DNA of 9,160 bases from Clostridiales bacterium (lineage in GTDB: Bacteria; Bacillota; Clostridia; Oscillospirales; Ruminococcaceae): NCBI GenBank assembly GCA_012523875.1, contig JAAYSW010000156.1, positions 1-9,160 on the forward strand. The letters are read 5' to 3'. Position 1 is the first letter of the stretch. Each line of letters begins with the position of its first letter. Positions 1 through 7,800 of this stretch are shown here, in pieces. A program made the translations under genes and the position numbers. The notes under the pieces are model-generated. The model had not been told where the DNA came from and did no database searches. It saw only the letters and a program-made list of their open reading frames with translations.

Positions 1-321
1 AAGACGGATTCCCAAGTATTGCTTGATGCAATTGGGGCAAGTTCCGCAATCATGTTTGGTTCACCAACAATAAATCGTGATGCACTCAAACCTGTATGGG
101 ATCTAATTTCATCAATTGATGCAATTACAAATAGGGGTAAGCTTTGCTTTATATTTGGCTCATATGGTTGGAGTGGTGAGGCTTGCAAGGCTCTTGAGGA
201 GAGAGTTAAAACCTTGGGATTAAAAATCTTTGATGACAGTTTAAGGGTTGTATTTAAGCCGAATGATGAAGAAATTGCTAAGGCTAAGGAGATTGCTAAA
301 CGTTTTATAGAAGCAATCTAG
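1..321 (+). CDS. FprA-family A-type flavoprotein (diiron flavoprotein), C-terminal part, cut by the window start
   Basis: The reading frame is open from base 1 and ends at TAG 319-321, so only the last 106 codons are visible and the true start lies outside the window. The visible part matches the C-terminal flavodoxin-like, FMN-binding domain of A-type flavoproteins. It contains FGSPTINRDALKPVWD, where GSPT is an FMN-loop signature, and FGSYGWSGEA, a hallmark of the FprA / rubredoxin:oxygen oxidoreductase family. The N-terminal metallo-beta-lactamase-like diiron domain should lie upstream and cannot be seen. Family members take electrons from rubredoxin or a related carrier and reduce O2 to water or NO to N2O in the cytoplasm, protecting anaerobes. 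Which substrate applies here cannot be told. The protein ends right after the flavodoxin domain, so there is no C-terminal rubredoxin or flavin-reductase extension. A hairpin follows 16 bases downstream. A plain flavodoxin is less likely given the SYGWSGEA motif. Confidence 0.87.
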   Translation, partial: KTDSQVLLDAIGASSAIMFGSPTINRDALKPVWDLISSIDAITNRGKLCFIFGSYGWSGEACKALEERVKTLGLKIFDDSLRVVFKPNDEEIAKAKEIAKRFIEAI

Positions 322-337
322 TATTATTGCAATGAAT

Positions 338-372
338 AGTGAAGTGCTGGAAACGGCTACTTCACTGTTTTA
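338..372 (+). terminator. Hairpin after the flavoprotein gene, probable intrinsic terminator
   Basis: AGTGAAGT (338-345) and ACTTCACT (359-366) pair perfectly over 8 bp around a 13-base loop, followed by GTTTTATTAATT. The T-tract is broken, so termination may be incomplete. The hairpin lies only 7 bases before the ribosome binding site of the next gene. That leaves no room for a separate promoter after it, so mtnN may depend on read-through. Confidence 0.55.
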
Positions 373-393
373 TTAATTGGAGGATTATGGTGA

Positions 394-1071
394 ATGAAAA
401 CAATTGGGATTATTGGAGCAATGCCATCGGAGATTGCTGATATAAGAAGGGTCTTGAATGGGGCAAAGGTTGAAAATTACTCTGGTTTTGATTTCTATAT
501 TAATGAGATAAATGAAAAAAGAGTCATAAATGTTTGCTGTGGTATTGCAAAAGTTAATGCTGCAATATGTACACAGGTTATGATTGATAGATTTAATACT
601 GATGCGATTATAAACACTGGAATTGCTGGTGGGATGAATCCGAATATTGATGTATGCGATATTGTTATATCTGATGAGGTCTTGCCACATGATTTAGAAT
701 TAAGATTTTTAGAGAATTACCCTCCCTTTTGTAGTGTGTTTAAGGCTGATGAGGGGCTAATTAAGCTTGCCGAAAAGATATGTGAGGGTTCAGATATAGA
801 TTGTTTTGTTGGTAGAATTGTTTCAGGTGATGCGTTTATATCTAGCAACGAATTAAAAAAACAAATTATTGGAAGGTTGAATCCTTATGCAGTAGATATG
901 GAAAGCTCCGCTATCGGACATTGTGCCTATATGAATAAAGTTCCGTTTGTAAGTGTAAGATGCATATCTGATAATGCTGATGATGATGGAGCTATGTCAT
1001 TTGATGAATTTGAGAAGATAGCTGCAAAAAGGGTTGCTGAAATAGTTTTAGAAATGGTTAAAAACATTTAA
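394..1071 (+). CDS. mtnN: 5'-methylthioadenosine / S-adenosylhomocysteine nucleosidase
   Basis: This complete 225-residue cytosolic enzyme cleaves adenine from methylthioadenosine and S-adenosylhomocysteine, clearing by-products of SAM use and feeding methionine salvage and the activated methyl cycle. Family signatures appear in order: IGIIGAMPSE at the N-terminus, GIAKVNAA (residues 50-57), NTGIAGG (74-80), SGDAFI (144-149), VDMESSAIGH (167-176) and SVRCISDNAD (187-196). By comparison with the E. coli enzyme, the catalytic and purine or ribose contacts are Glu13, Glu170 and Asp193, all present. Length is normal for the family (about 230). The start is ATG 394, with GGAGG at 379-383 ten bases upstream. 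An ATG at 387 is in another frame. A hairpin precedes the gene and a strong terminator follows, so it is either a single-gene unit or read through from the flavoprotein gene. Other nucleoside phosphorylases lack this combination of motifs. Confidence 0.96.
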   Translation: MKTIGIIGAMPSEIADIRRVLNGAKVENYSGFDFYINEINEKRVINVCCGIAKVNAAICTQVMIDRFNTDAIINTGIAGGMNPNIDVCDIVISDEVLPHDLELRFLENYPPFCSVFKADEGLIKLAEKICEGSDIDCFVGRIVSGDAFISSNELKKQIIGRLNPYAVDMESSAIGHCAYMNKVPFVSVRCISDNADDDGAMSFDEFEKIAAKRVAEIVLEMVKNI

Positions 1072-1076
1072 TATCG

Positions 1077-1130
1077 AGCATAAAAAGCGATACAAATTGA
1101 TATATGTATCGCTTGTGCTATAATTTTTTT
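1077..1130 (+). terminator. Intrinsic terminator of mtnN, overlapping a promoter
   Basis: AAGCGATACA (1085-1094) and TGTATCGCTT (1105-1114) form a perfect 10-bp stem around a 10-base loop. An outer AGCA/TGCT pairing (1077-1080 with 1116-1119) adds to it, and a run of seven T residues lies at 1124-1130. It starts 5 bases after the mtnN stop codon. The 3' arm overlaps a near-consensus promoter (1097-1124). Confidence 0.85.
1097..1124 (+). promoter_or_regulatory. Predicted SigA-type promoter for the 215-residue unknown protein
   Basis: TTGATA (1097-1102) and TATAAT (1119-1124) are separated by 16 bases, and a TGn extended -10 element sits at 1116-1118. The predicted transcript would start near 1131, giving a leader of about 26 bases before ATG 1157. 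The elements lie inside the mtnN terminator: the -35 is in the loop and the -10 overlaps the end of the 3' arm and the start of the T-run. Confidence 0.65.
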
Positions 1131-1156
1131 CGTAATTATTTGTGGGGAGAAAAAAT

Positions 1157-1804
1157 ATGTATTTGTTTGATGATGATTTTTTTAAAGAAGAATATAATAG
1201 CTATTATGAACTTAGAGAAAAAGGGTTGAAAAAGGAAGCCAACAAGAAATTAGAAGAACTGATGGAGTATTTTGACGCACTTGATGACGAAGTAAAAAGA
1301 AATATTTGCTATGAATTATGTAGGCTCTACTTAGAAACTAAGGAAATATTTGAATTGCAATTCCCTTTATCTCATCGTATTATTGCAATACTTGCTATGG
1401 ATTGTGAGCAGAATAAAATGCCACAAATGCGATGGTATTATCAGCTTACTGGTGATAAAAAGATGTTAAAAAGGGCCTTTGAGCTGAAGAAGGATGATGA
1501 AAAAACAATTTATCTAATGGTAGAATCTTTGCTTTATGAGTTGTGGAATGGGGCACACCATATGCCTTATTGTTGTTTGATTGAAAAGGATAGGAGTGAT
1601 GAGTTACTTAGTAATCTCAAAGGAATCCTAGATGCCTATGGTGTGCCAAATGATGTAAATGAGGAATATGAATATTATTTAAACCTATATAGTGATTGGT
1701 GGAGGTTTGATAAAGATTTATCAGCCAAAGGATTTTTGGAATGGTGTGTTAAGAACAAACGAGATTATGATTGGGTTAAGGAATACTGTTTTGACAAGGA
1801 TTAG
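1157..1804 (+). CDS. Uncharacterised 215-residue protein, probably alpha-helical and cytosolic
   Basis: I do not recognise this protein. The frame could start at GTG 1142, but GGGGAGA (1144-1150) is an excellent ribosome binding site seven bases before ATG 1157, so ATG 1157 is preferred. The protein begins MYLFDDDFF and is rich in charged residues. Residues 10-65 and 85-130 look like amphipathic helices, possibly a helical-repeat (TPR-like) fold; this is inferred from composition only. Conspicuous spots are GAHHMPYCC (132-140), and tryptophans at 129, 181-182, 196 and 206 in a YSDWWRFDKD...FLEWCVKN C-terminal region. No signal peptide, membrane segment or zinc motif is clear. It has its own predicted promoter and sits alone between mtnN and the cellulase gene, with no clear terminator before the latter. 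Its layout resembles small orphan or immunity-type proteins in form only. The function is unknown. Confidence 0.8.
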   Translation: MYLFDDDFFKEEYNSYYELREKGLKKEANKKLEELMEYFDALDDEVKRNICYELCRLYLETKEIFELQFPLSHRIIAILAMDCEQNKMPQMRWYYQLTGDKKMLKRAFELKKDDEKTIYLMVESLLYELWNGAHHMPYCCLIEKDRSDELLSNLKGILDAYGVPNDVNEEYEYYLNLYSDWWRFDKDLSAKGFLEWCVKNKRDYDWVKEYCFDKD

Positions 1805-1879
1805 TCTAAAGATAATAATTAGATCGCATTGGTTGCTATGGCATTGTTTATAAATACATTATTTTATATAAAAAAGTAC

Positions 1880-1908
1880 TTGAAATGTGTAAATATTTGA
1901 TGTATAAT
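1880..1908 (+). promoter_or_regulatory. Predicted SigA-type promoter for the cellulase gene
   Basis: TTGAAA (1880-1885) and TATAAT (1903-1908) are separated by the ideal 17 bases. The start of transcription would fall near 1915, giving a leader of about 60 bases. That leader contains a small hairpin, TAGTTG/CAACTA (1934-1939 with 1945-1950, 5-base loop). I saw no convincing catabolite-repression (cre) operator around it. Confidence 0.75.
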
Positions 1909-1960
1909 TATGGTGTATGGAAATATGGGTTTATAGTTGGAGAACAACTAAAAAATTATA

Positions 1961-1968
1961 AGGAGAGG
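1961..1968 (+). promoter_or_regulatory. Strong ribosome binding site of the cellulase gene
   Basis: AGGAGAGG lies 8 bases before ATG 1977 and is close to the anti-Shine-Dalgarno complement. It fixes the start and suggests efficient translation of a secreted enzyme. Confidence 0.85.
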
Positions 1969-1976
1969 AATTAACT

Positions 1977-4190
1977 ATGAAGAGGTTATTTACACGAAAG
2001 GTTAAAGCATTAGCAACCTGTTCTGCTATCTTATGTACAGCACTGACTTTTCCAATAGGAATGGGTGGAGCAAAGGTTGAGGCTGTTGATGTAGAAGTGA
2101 ATTTTGCAAAAGCACTTCAGTATTCAATTTATTTTTATGACGCTAATATGTGTGGTACGGGTGTTGATGAAAATAACGAGTATGCTTGGAGGGGCGATTG
2201 CCATACCCAAGATGCAACACTTCCATTGAATAGTGAGTATACTAATATGTCAGAAGCTTTTATTTCCGCAAACAAGAACATACTCGATCCAGATGGTGAT
2301 GGAACGGTTGATGTTGCCGGAGGATTTCATGATGCGGGTGACCATGTGAAATTTGGCTTGCCGGAAGCTTATTCAGGTTCGACATTGGGTTGGGGATATT
2401 ATGAATTTAGAGAAGCATATGAAAAGACTGGGCAGGATGCACATATAGAAACAATTTTACGGTATTTTAATGATTATTTTATGAAATGTACATACAGAGA
2501 TGCAAGTGGTAAGGTTGTTGCATTCTGTTATCAGGTTGGGGATGGGAATATAGACCACAGTGATTGGAGTGCACCTGAACTCCAAAACGATATGTTCAGA
2601 CCTGCACGATTTGCTACTTCTGAGGACTCTGCTACTGATTGTGTATCAAATTCAGCCGCATCACTTGCAATTAATTACCTGAACTTTAAAGATACAGATC
2701 CAGACTATGCGGAGCAATGTCTTGATTATGCTATTGCATTATTTGATTTTGCAATAGAAACTGGAAATAAGGATTGTGGAAGTGATGGTGGCGGAGGATT
2801 CTATACATCACAAAAATGGGAAGATGATTATTGTTGGGGAGCAGTATGGCTCTACACTATAACTAAAGAAAAAAAATATCTTGATTTAATTTTTGAATAT
2901 CTTGATTACTATGCCCCACCAAGTTGGGTACATTGTTGGAATGATGTTTGGGGAGGAGTAATGTGCATTCTTGCAGAGGCTAATGATAGGGATAACTTTG
3001 TTAATGAATATAAAGCATATACTGGAAAGGAATACGAGGATATTAACTTTTGGGGACAGGTTGGAAAAACTGTTGATGTATGGATGACACAGTACAATAC
3101 TCCAGGTGGATATGCTTTTCTTAATGAATGGGGTTCTGCAAGATATAATACTGCTGCACAACTTATGGCGCTTGTTTATGATAAGCATAATGGTAAGATA
3201 TCTAAATACGGTGAATGGGCTAAGGGACAGATGGAATATTTAATGGGCGATAACCCTCTTGGCAGATCTTACATTGTTGGATATAATGAGAATTCTGTGA
3301 AATATCCTCATCATAGGGCTTCATCAGGATTGACAATGGCTGAAGATCCACGTGAGCAAAGATATGTCTTATATGGTGCGTTGGTTGGTGGCCCAGGTGC
3401 TAATGATGAGCATAATGATACAACTGCTGACTGGATTTTCAATGAGGTAACAATTGATTATAATGCAGCTTTTGTAGGTGCTTGTGCTGGACTTTATACT
3501 CTATTTGGTAATGACTCAATGCAAGTTACGCCTGATTTCCCACCTGCTATAAGTGAAGAAGAAATAGAAACAAAGTATTGGGTTGAGGCGTTCGGTATTG
3601 ATGATGGCAAGGTAACTGCTGTAACCTTCTATGTTTATGGTACTGCTCCTGTTGCTGATAAGAATATTTCAGTTAGATATTTTTTTGATACAGCAGGAAT
3701 GAGTTCACTTAATCCCAATGACCTTGAATTAAGGCAGTATTATGATCAAGTTTCAGCAGAAACTGAGTATGCAGCTGAAATTTCTAAACCGATTCAATAT
3801 AAGGACTCTATATATTATATTGAAATATCATGGCCAGGTTTTGCTATAGCAAATTCAAACAAGAAATATCAGTTTGCAGTAGGAAGTTATAATGTAGATA
3901 ATAAATGGGATCCTAGTGATGACTGGAGCCATCAAGATTTAGAAATAGTAACCGATGCATTTACAGGGGTTCCAGCAGAGACGCCTTATATCTGTGTATA
4001 TTCGGATGGTATTCTTGTCGGTGGCATAGAGCCTGATGGTTCAACGCCTGTGAAAGAAATTAAGTTAAAGGATATAAAAAAATCAGTTCTAGGAATGAAA
4101 AAAGCAGTTGCTTCTGAAGATTTAAATGATGATAATAAAATAAATGTCTTTGATGTAATTACGAAAAAGAAATCAATTATAAAAAAATAA
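1977..4190 (+). CDS. Secreted GH9 cellulase (endoglucanase) with CBM3c-like module and a reduced dockerin
   Basis: This 737-residue enzyme hydrolyses beta-1,4-glucan outside the cell. Residues 1-36 are a Sec signal peptide: basic MKRLFTRKVK, a hydrophobic core, and likely cleavage after VEA. The GH9 domain spans about 40-515. FHDAGDHVKF carries Asp119 and Asp122 (nucleophilic water and base), PHHRASS (444-450) is the substrate-site His motif, and FNEVTIDYNAAF carries the acid Glu490. Residues about 530-655 resemble a family 3c carbohydrate-binding module (YWVEAF near the start, KWDPSDDWSHQDL at the end). GH9-CBM3c enzymes are often processive endoglucanases. After a linker, residues 693-737 resemble a dockerin but hold only one clear calcium loop, Asp715 to Asp726 (DLNDDNKINVFD), preceded by a partial first repeat without its loop. 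This end is lysine-rich (13 of 45). The gene has its own promoter, a strong ribosome site and a following hairpin, so it is likely monocistronic. The GH9 call is firm; cohesin binding is uncertain. Confidence 0.96.
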   Translation: MKRLFTRKVKALATCSAILCTALTFPIGMGGAKVEAVDVEVNFAKALQYSIYFYDANMCGTGVDENNEYAWRGDCHTQDATLPLNSEYTNMSEAFISANKNILDPDGDGTVDVAGGFHDAGDHVKFGLPEAYSGSTLGWGYYEFREAYEKTGQDAHIETILRYFNDYFMKCTYRDASGKVVAFCYQVGDGNIDHSDWSAPELQNDMFRPARFATSEDSATDCVSNSAASLAINYLNFKDTDPDYAEQCLDYAIALFDFAIETGNKDCGSDGGGGFYTSQKWEDDYCWGAVWLYTITKEKKYLDLIFEYLDYYAPPSWVHCWNDVWGGVMCILAEANDRDNFVNEYKAYTGKEYEDINFWGQVGKTVDVWMTQYNTPGGYAFLNEWGSARYNTAAQLMALVYDKHNGKISKYGEWAKGQMEYLMGDNPLGRSYIVGYNENSVKYPHHRASSGLTMAEDPREQRYVLYGALVGGPGANDEHNDTTADWIFNEVTIDYNAAFVGACAGLYTLFGNDSMQVTPDFPPAISEEEIETKYWVEAFGIDDGKVTAVTFYVYGTAPVADKNISVRYFFDTAGMSSLNPNDLELRQYYDQVSAETEYAAEISKPIQYKDSIYYIEISWPGFAIANSNKKYQFAVGSYNVDNKWDPSDDWSHQDLEIVTDAFTGVPAETPYICVYSDGILVGGIEPDGSTPVKEIKLKDIKKSVLGMKKAVASEDLNDDNKINVFDVITKKKSIIKK

Positions 4191-4200
4191 TTATCAAATT

Positions 4201-4236
4201 AAATATCCGTTACTCAATTAAGAGTAACGGATATTT
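4201..4236. terminator. Bidirectional terminator hairpin between convergent genes
   Basis: AAATATCCGTTACTC (4201-4215) and GAGTAACGGATATTT (4222-4236) pair perfectly over 15 bp around the 6-base loop AATTAA. The hairpin starts 10 bases after the cellulase stop codon. Its A/T-rich flanks can supply a T-rich tail on either strand, so it probably also serves the acetyltransferase gene arriving from the other side (stop at 4285). Confidence 0.85.
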
Positions 4237-4284
4237 CTGCATATTATATAAGATACCACAACAGAATAAGCTTTAGGATAATAA

Positions 4285-4842
4285 TTATTCCTCAATAGTT
4301 TTAAGTATCCTTGCAGGGTTTCCACCAATTACAAGATTATTACCAAAGTTTTTTGTAACAACTGAACCTGATGCTACAACAACATTATCACCCAATGTTA
4401 CACCTGGATTTATAATTGCATTACCACCTATCCAGCAATTATCACCAATTGTAACAGGCATTCCTAATTCTAAACCGAGATAACGTTCACTTGCTTTAAT
4501 AGGATGGGTAGCAGTATATATTCCAACCTGAGGTGCTATCATGCAATTTTTGCCGATGATTACCTTACATACATCAAGAATGACACAATTGTAGTTTGCG
4601 TAAAAATTTTCTCCAACATGAATATTACAGCCATAATCACAATTAAATGTCGGTTCGATATAGATTTTATCACCAGTGGAGCCAAAAAGCTGTTTTAGTA
4701 TATCACTACGTTCTCTTAGACTTACCACAGATGATTTATTAAACTTTTCGGTTAAGATTCTTGCATTGAGTCTGAGTTTAACCAACTCCTCATCACTAGG
4801 ATTATATAGATTTGATGCAAGCATTTTTTCTTTTTCAGTCAT
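4285..4842 (-). CDS. Maltose/galactoside-type O-acetyltransferase (LacA/Maa/NodL family, left-handed beta-helix)
   Basis: This complete 185-residue protein has the length and layout of sugar O-acetyltransferases that move acetyl from acetyl-CoA to a sugar hydroxyl. Residues 4-55 form the helical Maa-type N-terminal domain (EKEKMLASNLYNPSDEEL). From about 60 on come hexapeptide repeats of a trimeric left-handed beta-helix. YTATHPI contains the catalytic His113 (equivalent to LacA His115). GDNCWIGGNAIINPGVTLGDNVVVASGSVVTKN and GGNPARIL are typical CoA-side and C-terminal motifs. The start is ATG at 4842-4840, with AGGAGA at 4852-4847 four bases upstream. It follows the large sensor kinase gene by only 17 bp, so the two are probably co-transcribed. 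The hairpin at 4201-4236 closes the unit. The acceptor cannot be read from sequence: many such genes are general sugar-detoxification enzymes, others modify surface or Nod-type glycans. Confidence 0.93.
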   Translation of the reverse strand: MTEKEKMLASNLYNPSDEELVKLRLNARILTEKFNKSSVVSLRERSDILKQLFGSTGDKIYIEPTFNCDYGCNIHVGENFYANYNCVILDVCKVIIGKNCMIAPQVGIYTATHPIKASERYLGLELGMPVTIGDNCWIGGNAIINPGVTLGDNVVVASGSVVTKNFGNNLVIGGNPARILKTIEE

Positions 4843-4859
4843 ATTTTCTCCTAAATTTT

Positions 4860-7800
4860 TTATAATGATACACAGTCCCTACCTAAATCCTTTGCCCTAT
4901 ATAGGGCATCATCAGCTTGTTTAAGCAAGTCTTCCTTTGAAAGTTTATCATTAGGAAATAAGGTTACGATTCCAATAGAAACAGTAACAACCCTGGCTAC
5001 TTCAGAAGTTTCATGAGGAATCGCCAAACCTCTGATAGCTTTTCTAAGTTTTTCAGCAACTTTAACTGCTCCCTTCCTATCAGTTTCAGGTAGCAAGCAA
5101 GTAAACTCTTCTCCACCCCATCTTGCGACTAGATCACTTGGGCGTTTAAGGGTTTTTTTAAGCTCTTTAGCGATTTTAATTAAACATTCATCACCTTCAA
5201 TATGTCCATATGTATCATTATATTTCTTAAAATTATCGATATCCAACATAAGAAGGGAAAGGAATGAATTAGAGCGATTAGCTTTCTTAATTTCTTCAGA
5301 TAAAGCCTCATCAAACCTACGTCGATTGGGGGTTTTAGTGAGAGGATCAATGAGGGAAATTTCTTTAAGAAAGTCTTTGTATTTTTTCAAATCAAGATGA
5401 TTCTTGAGCTTTGCTTTTACAATAGGAATGCTGAAAGGTTTCCTTATAAAATCGATAGCACCGAGCTTTAATCCATATTCCTCACTTTCCATATCTTGCA
5501 ATGCAGTAAGAAAGACAACAGGAACATCCTTAGTTTGTTCATTTTCTCTAAGCTTAGAAAGAATTTCATAACCGTCCATGCCAGGCATTGCTACATCTAA
5601 AAGAATAATATCGGGTGGATTTTTATATGCAATATCTAAAGCATCTTTTCCATTTATTACAATAGTGATGTCATATTCAGATGTTAAGGCAATTTTAAGT
5701 AGCTCTAGATTCATGGGTGTATCATCGATTATCATAACCTTTTGCTTAATTTCAGGATAAAAATCCATATTATCAAAAAAACTTTTTTCAGAATGCATAA
5801 TTTTAGTTTTTGATGAGTAAACCAAAGACACTGTTGAATACTTTTTTACAATATCCTCTAAGCTATTTAAATCTAAAGGTTTGATAACAAACTCATCCAT
5901 ACCAGCTTTAAAGCATTTATTTGCATGATACTGATTGCTTGTAGTGGATAATCCAATTATGGGGGTATATTTAACATTACTTTCAATCTGTCTTATCTGC
6001 TTTGTTGCCTCATATCCATCCATTACGGGCATGTTGCAATTCATAATTATAACATCATAATCTGAATTTGCAAACGCTATTACAGCCTCTTGCCCGTTAT
6101 ACACAATATCATAATCATAATATGCATCTGAAATATGGGAGGTAATACTGTCTATAATTACTTGGTCATCCTCTGCAATTAATAATTTTACTTTATTATC
6201 GGGGAAAGGCATTGATGATTCATGGATAAGTGTTTCATTAGTACCATGAGTGCTTGAGTTTTTAAAAGCTTTTATCAATGAATTGTATAAATCATCTTTT
6301 CTAAAAGGTTTATAAATGATACCAATGCTTTCACTTAAATCATTAAAAGGCAGTTTATTAGTCATTTTTCGAGGAAGTATAAGGAATATAGGTATATATT
6401 TAGTTGAATAAATTGTTTTTACAACAGAAATAAGCTCATAAGGATCAATATCATATAAATCATGGGATATGATAATAGCATTATAATTACAACCATTACT
6501 TTTCATTATCTCTGCGATTGTATCAATACCATTCCTATTCTCTACAGATACTACTTTTTTCTCATTTAGATAATTTTTTATTATGCTATTAGAAGTAGTA
6601 TTATTTCCAACAATTAAAACCTTTTTATTTTTAAGTTTTGAATAATTTTGTTTACTATTTTTTAATCGAGCCTCAGTTTTTTCTAACCACACATCAAAAA
6701 TAAAAGTAGTACCAATTCCAACTTTACTTTTAACCCTAATTGAGCCATTCATTTTATTTATAATAGATTTAGAAATATAAAGGCCAAGCCCCGAGCCTTC
6801 AGCTTTATTATAAATAGTGTTATTAGCTCTTTTAAATGGACTAAATAACTCCTTAATTGCTTTTTGAGGAATTCCAACACCTGTATCTTTAATTTTAAAT
6901 GATATTTTATATTTTCCCTCATTTTCATTATCAAGTATAGCCACAACAAGAATGCTACCTTTTTCAGTAAATTTAATAGCATTGTAAAAAATATTTGAAA
7001 TTGCCTGTCTAAGCTTTACTGGGTCTCCTAATGCAAACTGCGGAACATTAGGATGTATAAAAAGGTTTAGATCAACTTTCTTATTGTATATATCCGCAGT
7101 GAAAGGTATGATAGCATTTTCAATTGTCTTATGCAAATCAAATTGAAAATTCTCAAGTTTAATACCTTGAAAATAGATTTTTGATACATCTAAAATATCA
7201 TCAGTTACAATTTTTAGCATCTTTGATGAAATTTTAATATTATTTAAAAATTCTAATTGTTGTTGAGTTAATTGGGTATTATCTAGAAGCTGTAGAAAAC
7301 CCATAAGACCATTAAGAGGGGTTCTTATTTCATGAGACATATTTGCTAGAAACATACTTTTAGCTTCACTATGAGCTTCAGCAAGTTCCTTTGATTTTAC
7401 TAATTCAGCAGCTATTCTTTTTTTATTAGTAATATCTTTAGATATTCCAAATGTTCCACATATTTCACCACTGGCATTACGAATGGGGGATTTATATGTT
7501 TCGTAAAAAAATCTTCCCTTCTCGTTATAAATAACCTCTTCAAAATGTGTCCTTTCACCGGATTCTATTACGATTTTATCTCTTTCGGAATATTGTTTAG
7601 CAACCTCCATGGGAAAGATATCCGCATCAGTGCAACCTAAAACTTGATCTAAGCTTTTCCCCCATGTATCAAGGAATTCCTTATTTACATCAAGATAAAC
7701 TCCATTTAGATCTTTAATCCAAGATTGTATCGGGAGAGTATCTAATATTGTCATAATCTTAAATTCCGCACTTTTAAGATTATCCTCGACATTTTTCTGG

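Noticed and set aside
19..321. A 100-residue flavodoxin-like gene starting at TTG 19.
   Set aside because: The frame is open through base 1 and the residues before TTG continue the domain, so it is the end of a larger flavoprotein gene and not a small separate gene.
1142..1156. GTG 1142 as the start of the uncharacterised protein.
   Set aside because: These codons overlap GGGGAGA, an ideal ribosome binding site for ATG 1157, and GTG 1142 has no comparable site of its own.
1805..1976. A catabolite-repression operator or riboswitch in front of the cellulase gene.
   Set aside because: I could not find a cre-like palindrome or any known riboswitch core, only a promoter, a 6-bp hairpin and the ribosome site.
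2019..2036. Cysteines 15 and 20 in the cellulase signal peptide as a lipoprotein lipobox.
   Set aside because: LATC has Thr at the position that should be Gly, Ala or Ser, and a normal signal peptidase I site follows at VEA (residues 34-36), so a freely secreted protein is preferred.
2886..3188. Minus-strand open frames inside the cellulase gene (also 2909-3097).
   Set aside because: They overlap the conserved GH9 coding sequence, give low-complexity translations without recognisable motifs, and are shadows of the real gene.
4676..4924. Plus-strand frame spanning the junction of the acetyltransferase and kinase genes, with similar frames at 4504-4698, 5578-5760, 7915-8127 and 8394-8627.
   Set aside because: All lie opposite well-supported minus-strand genes and show no ribosome site or domain signature.
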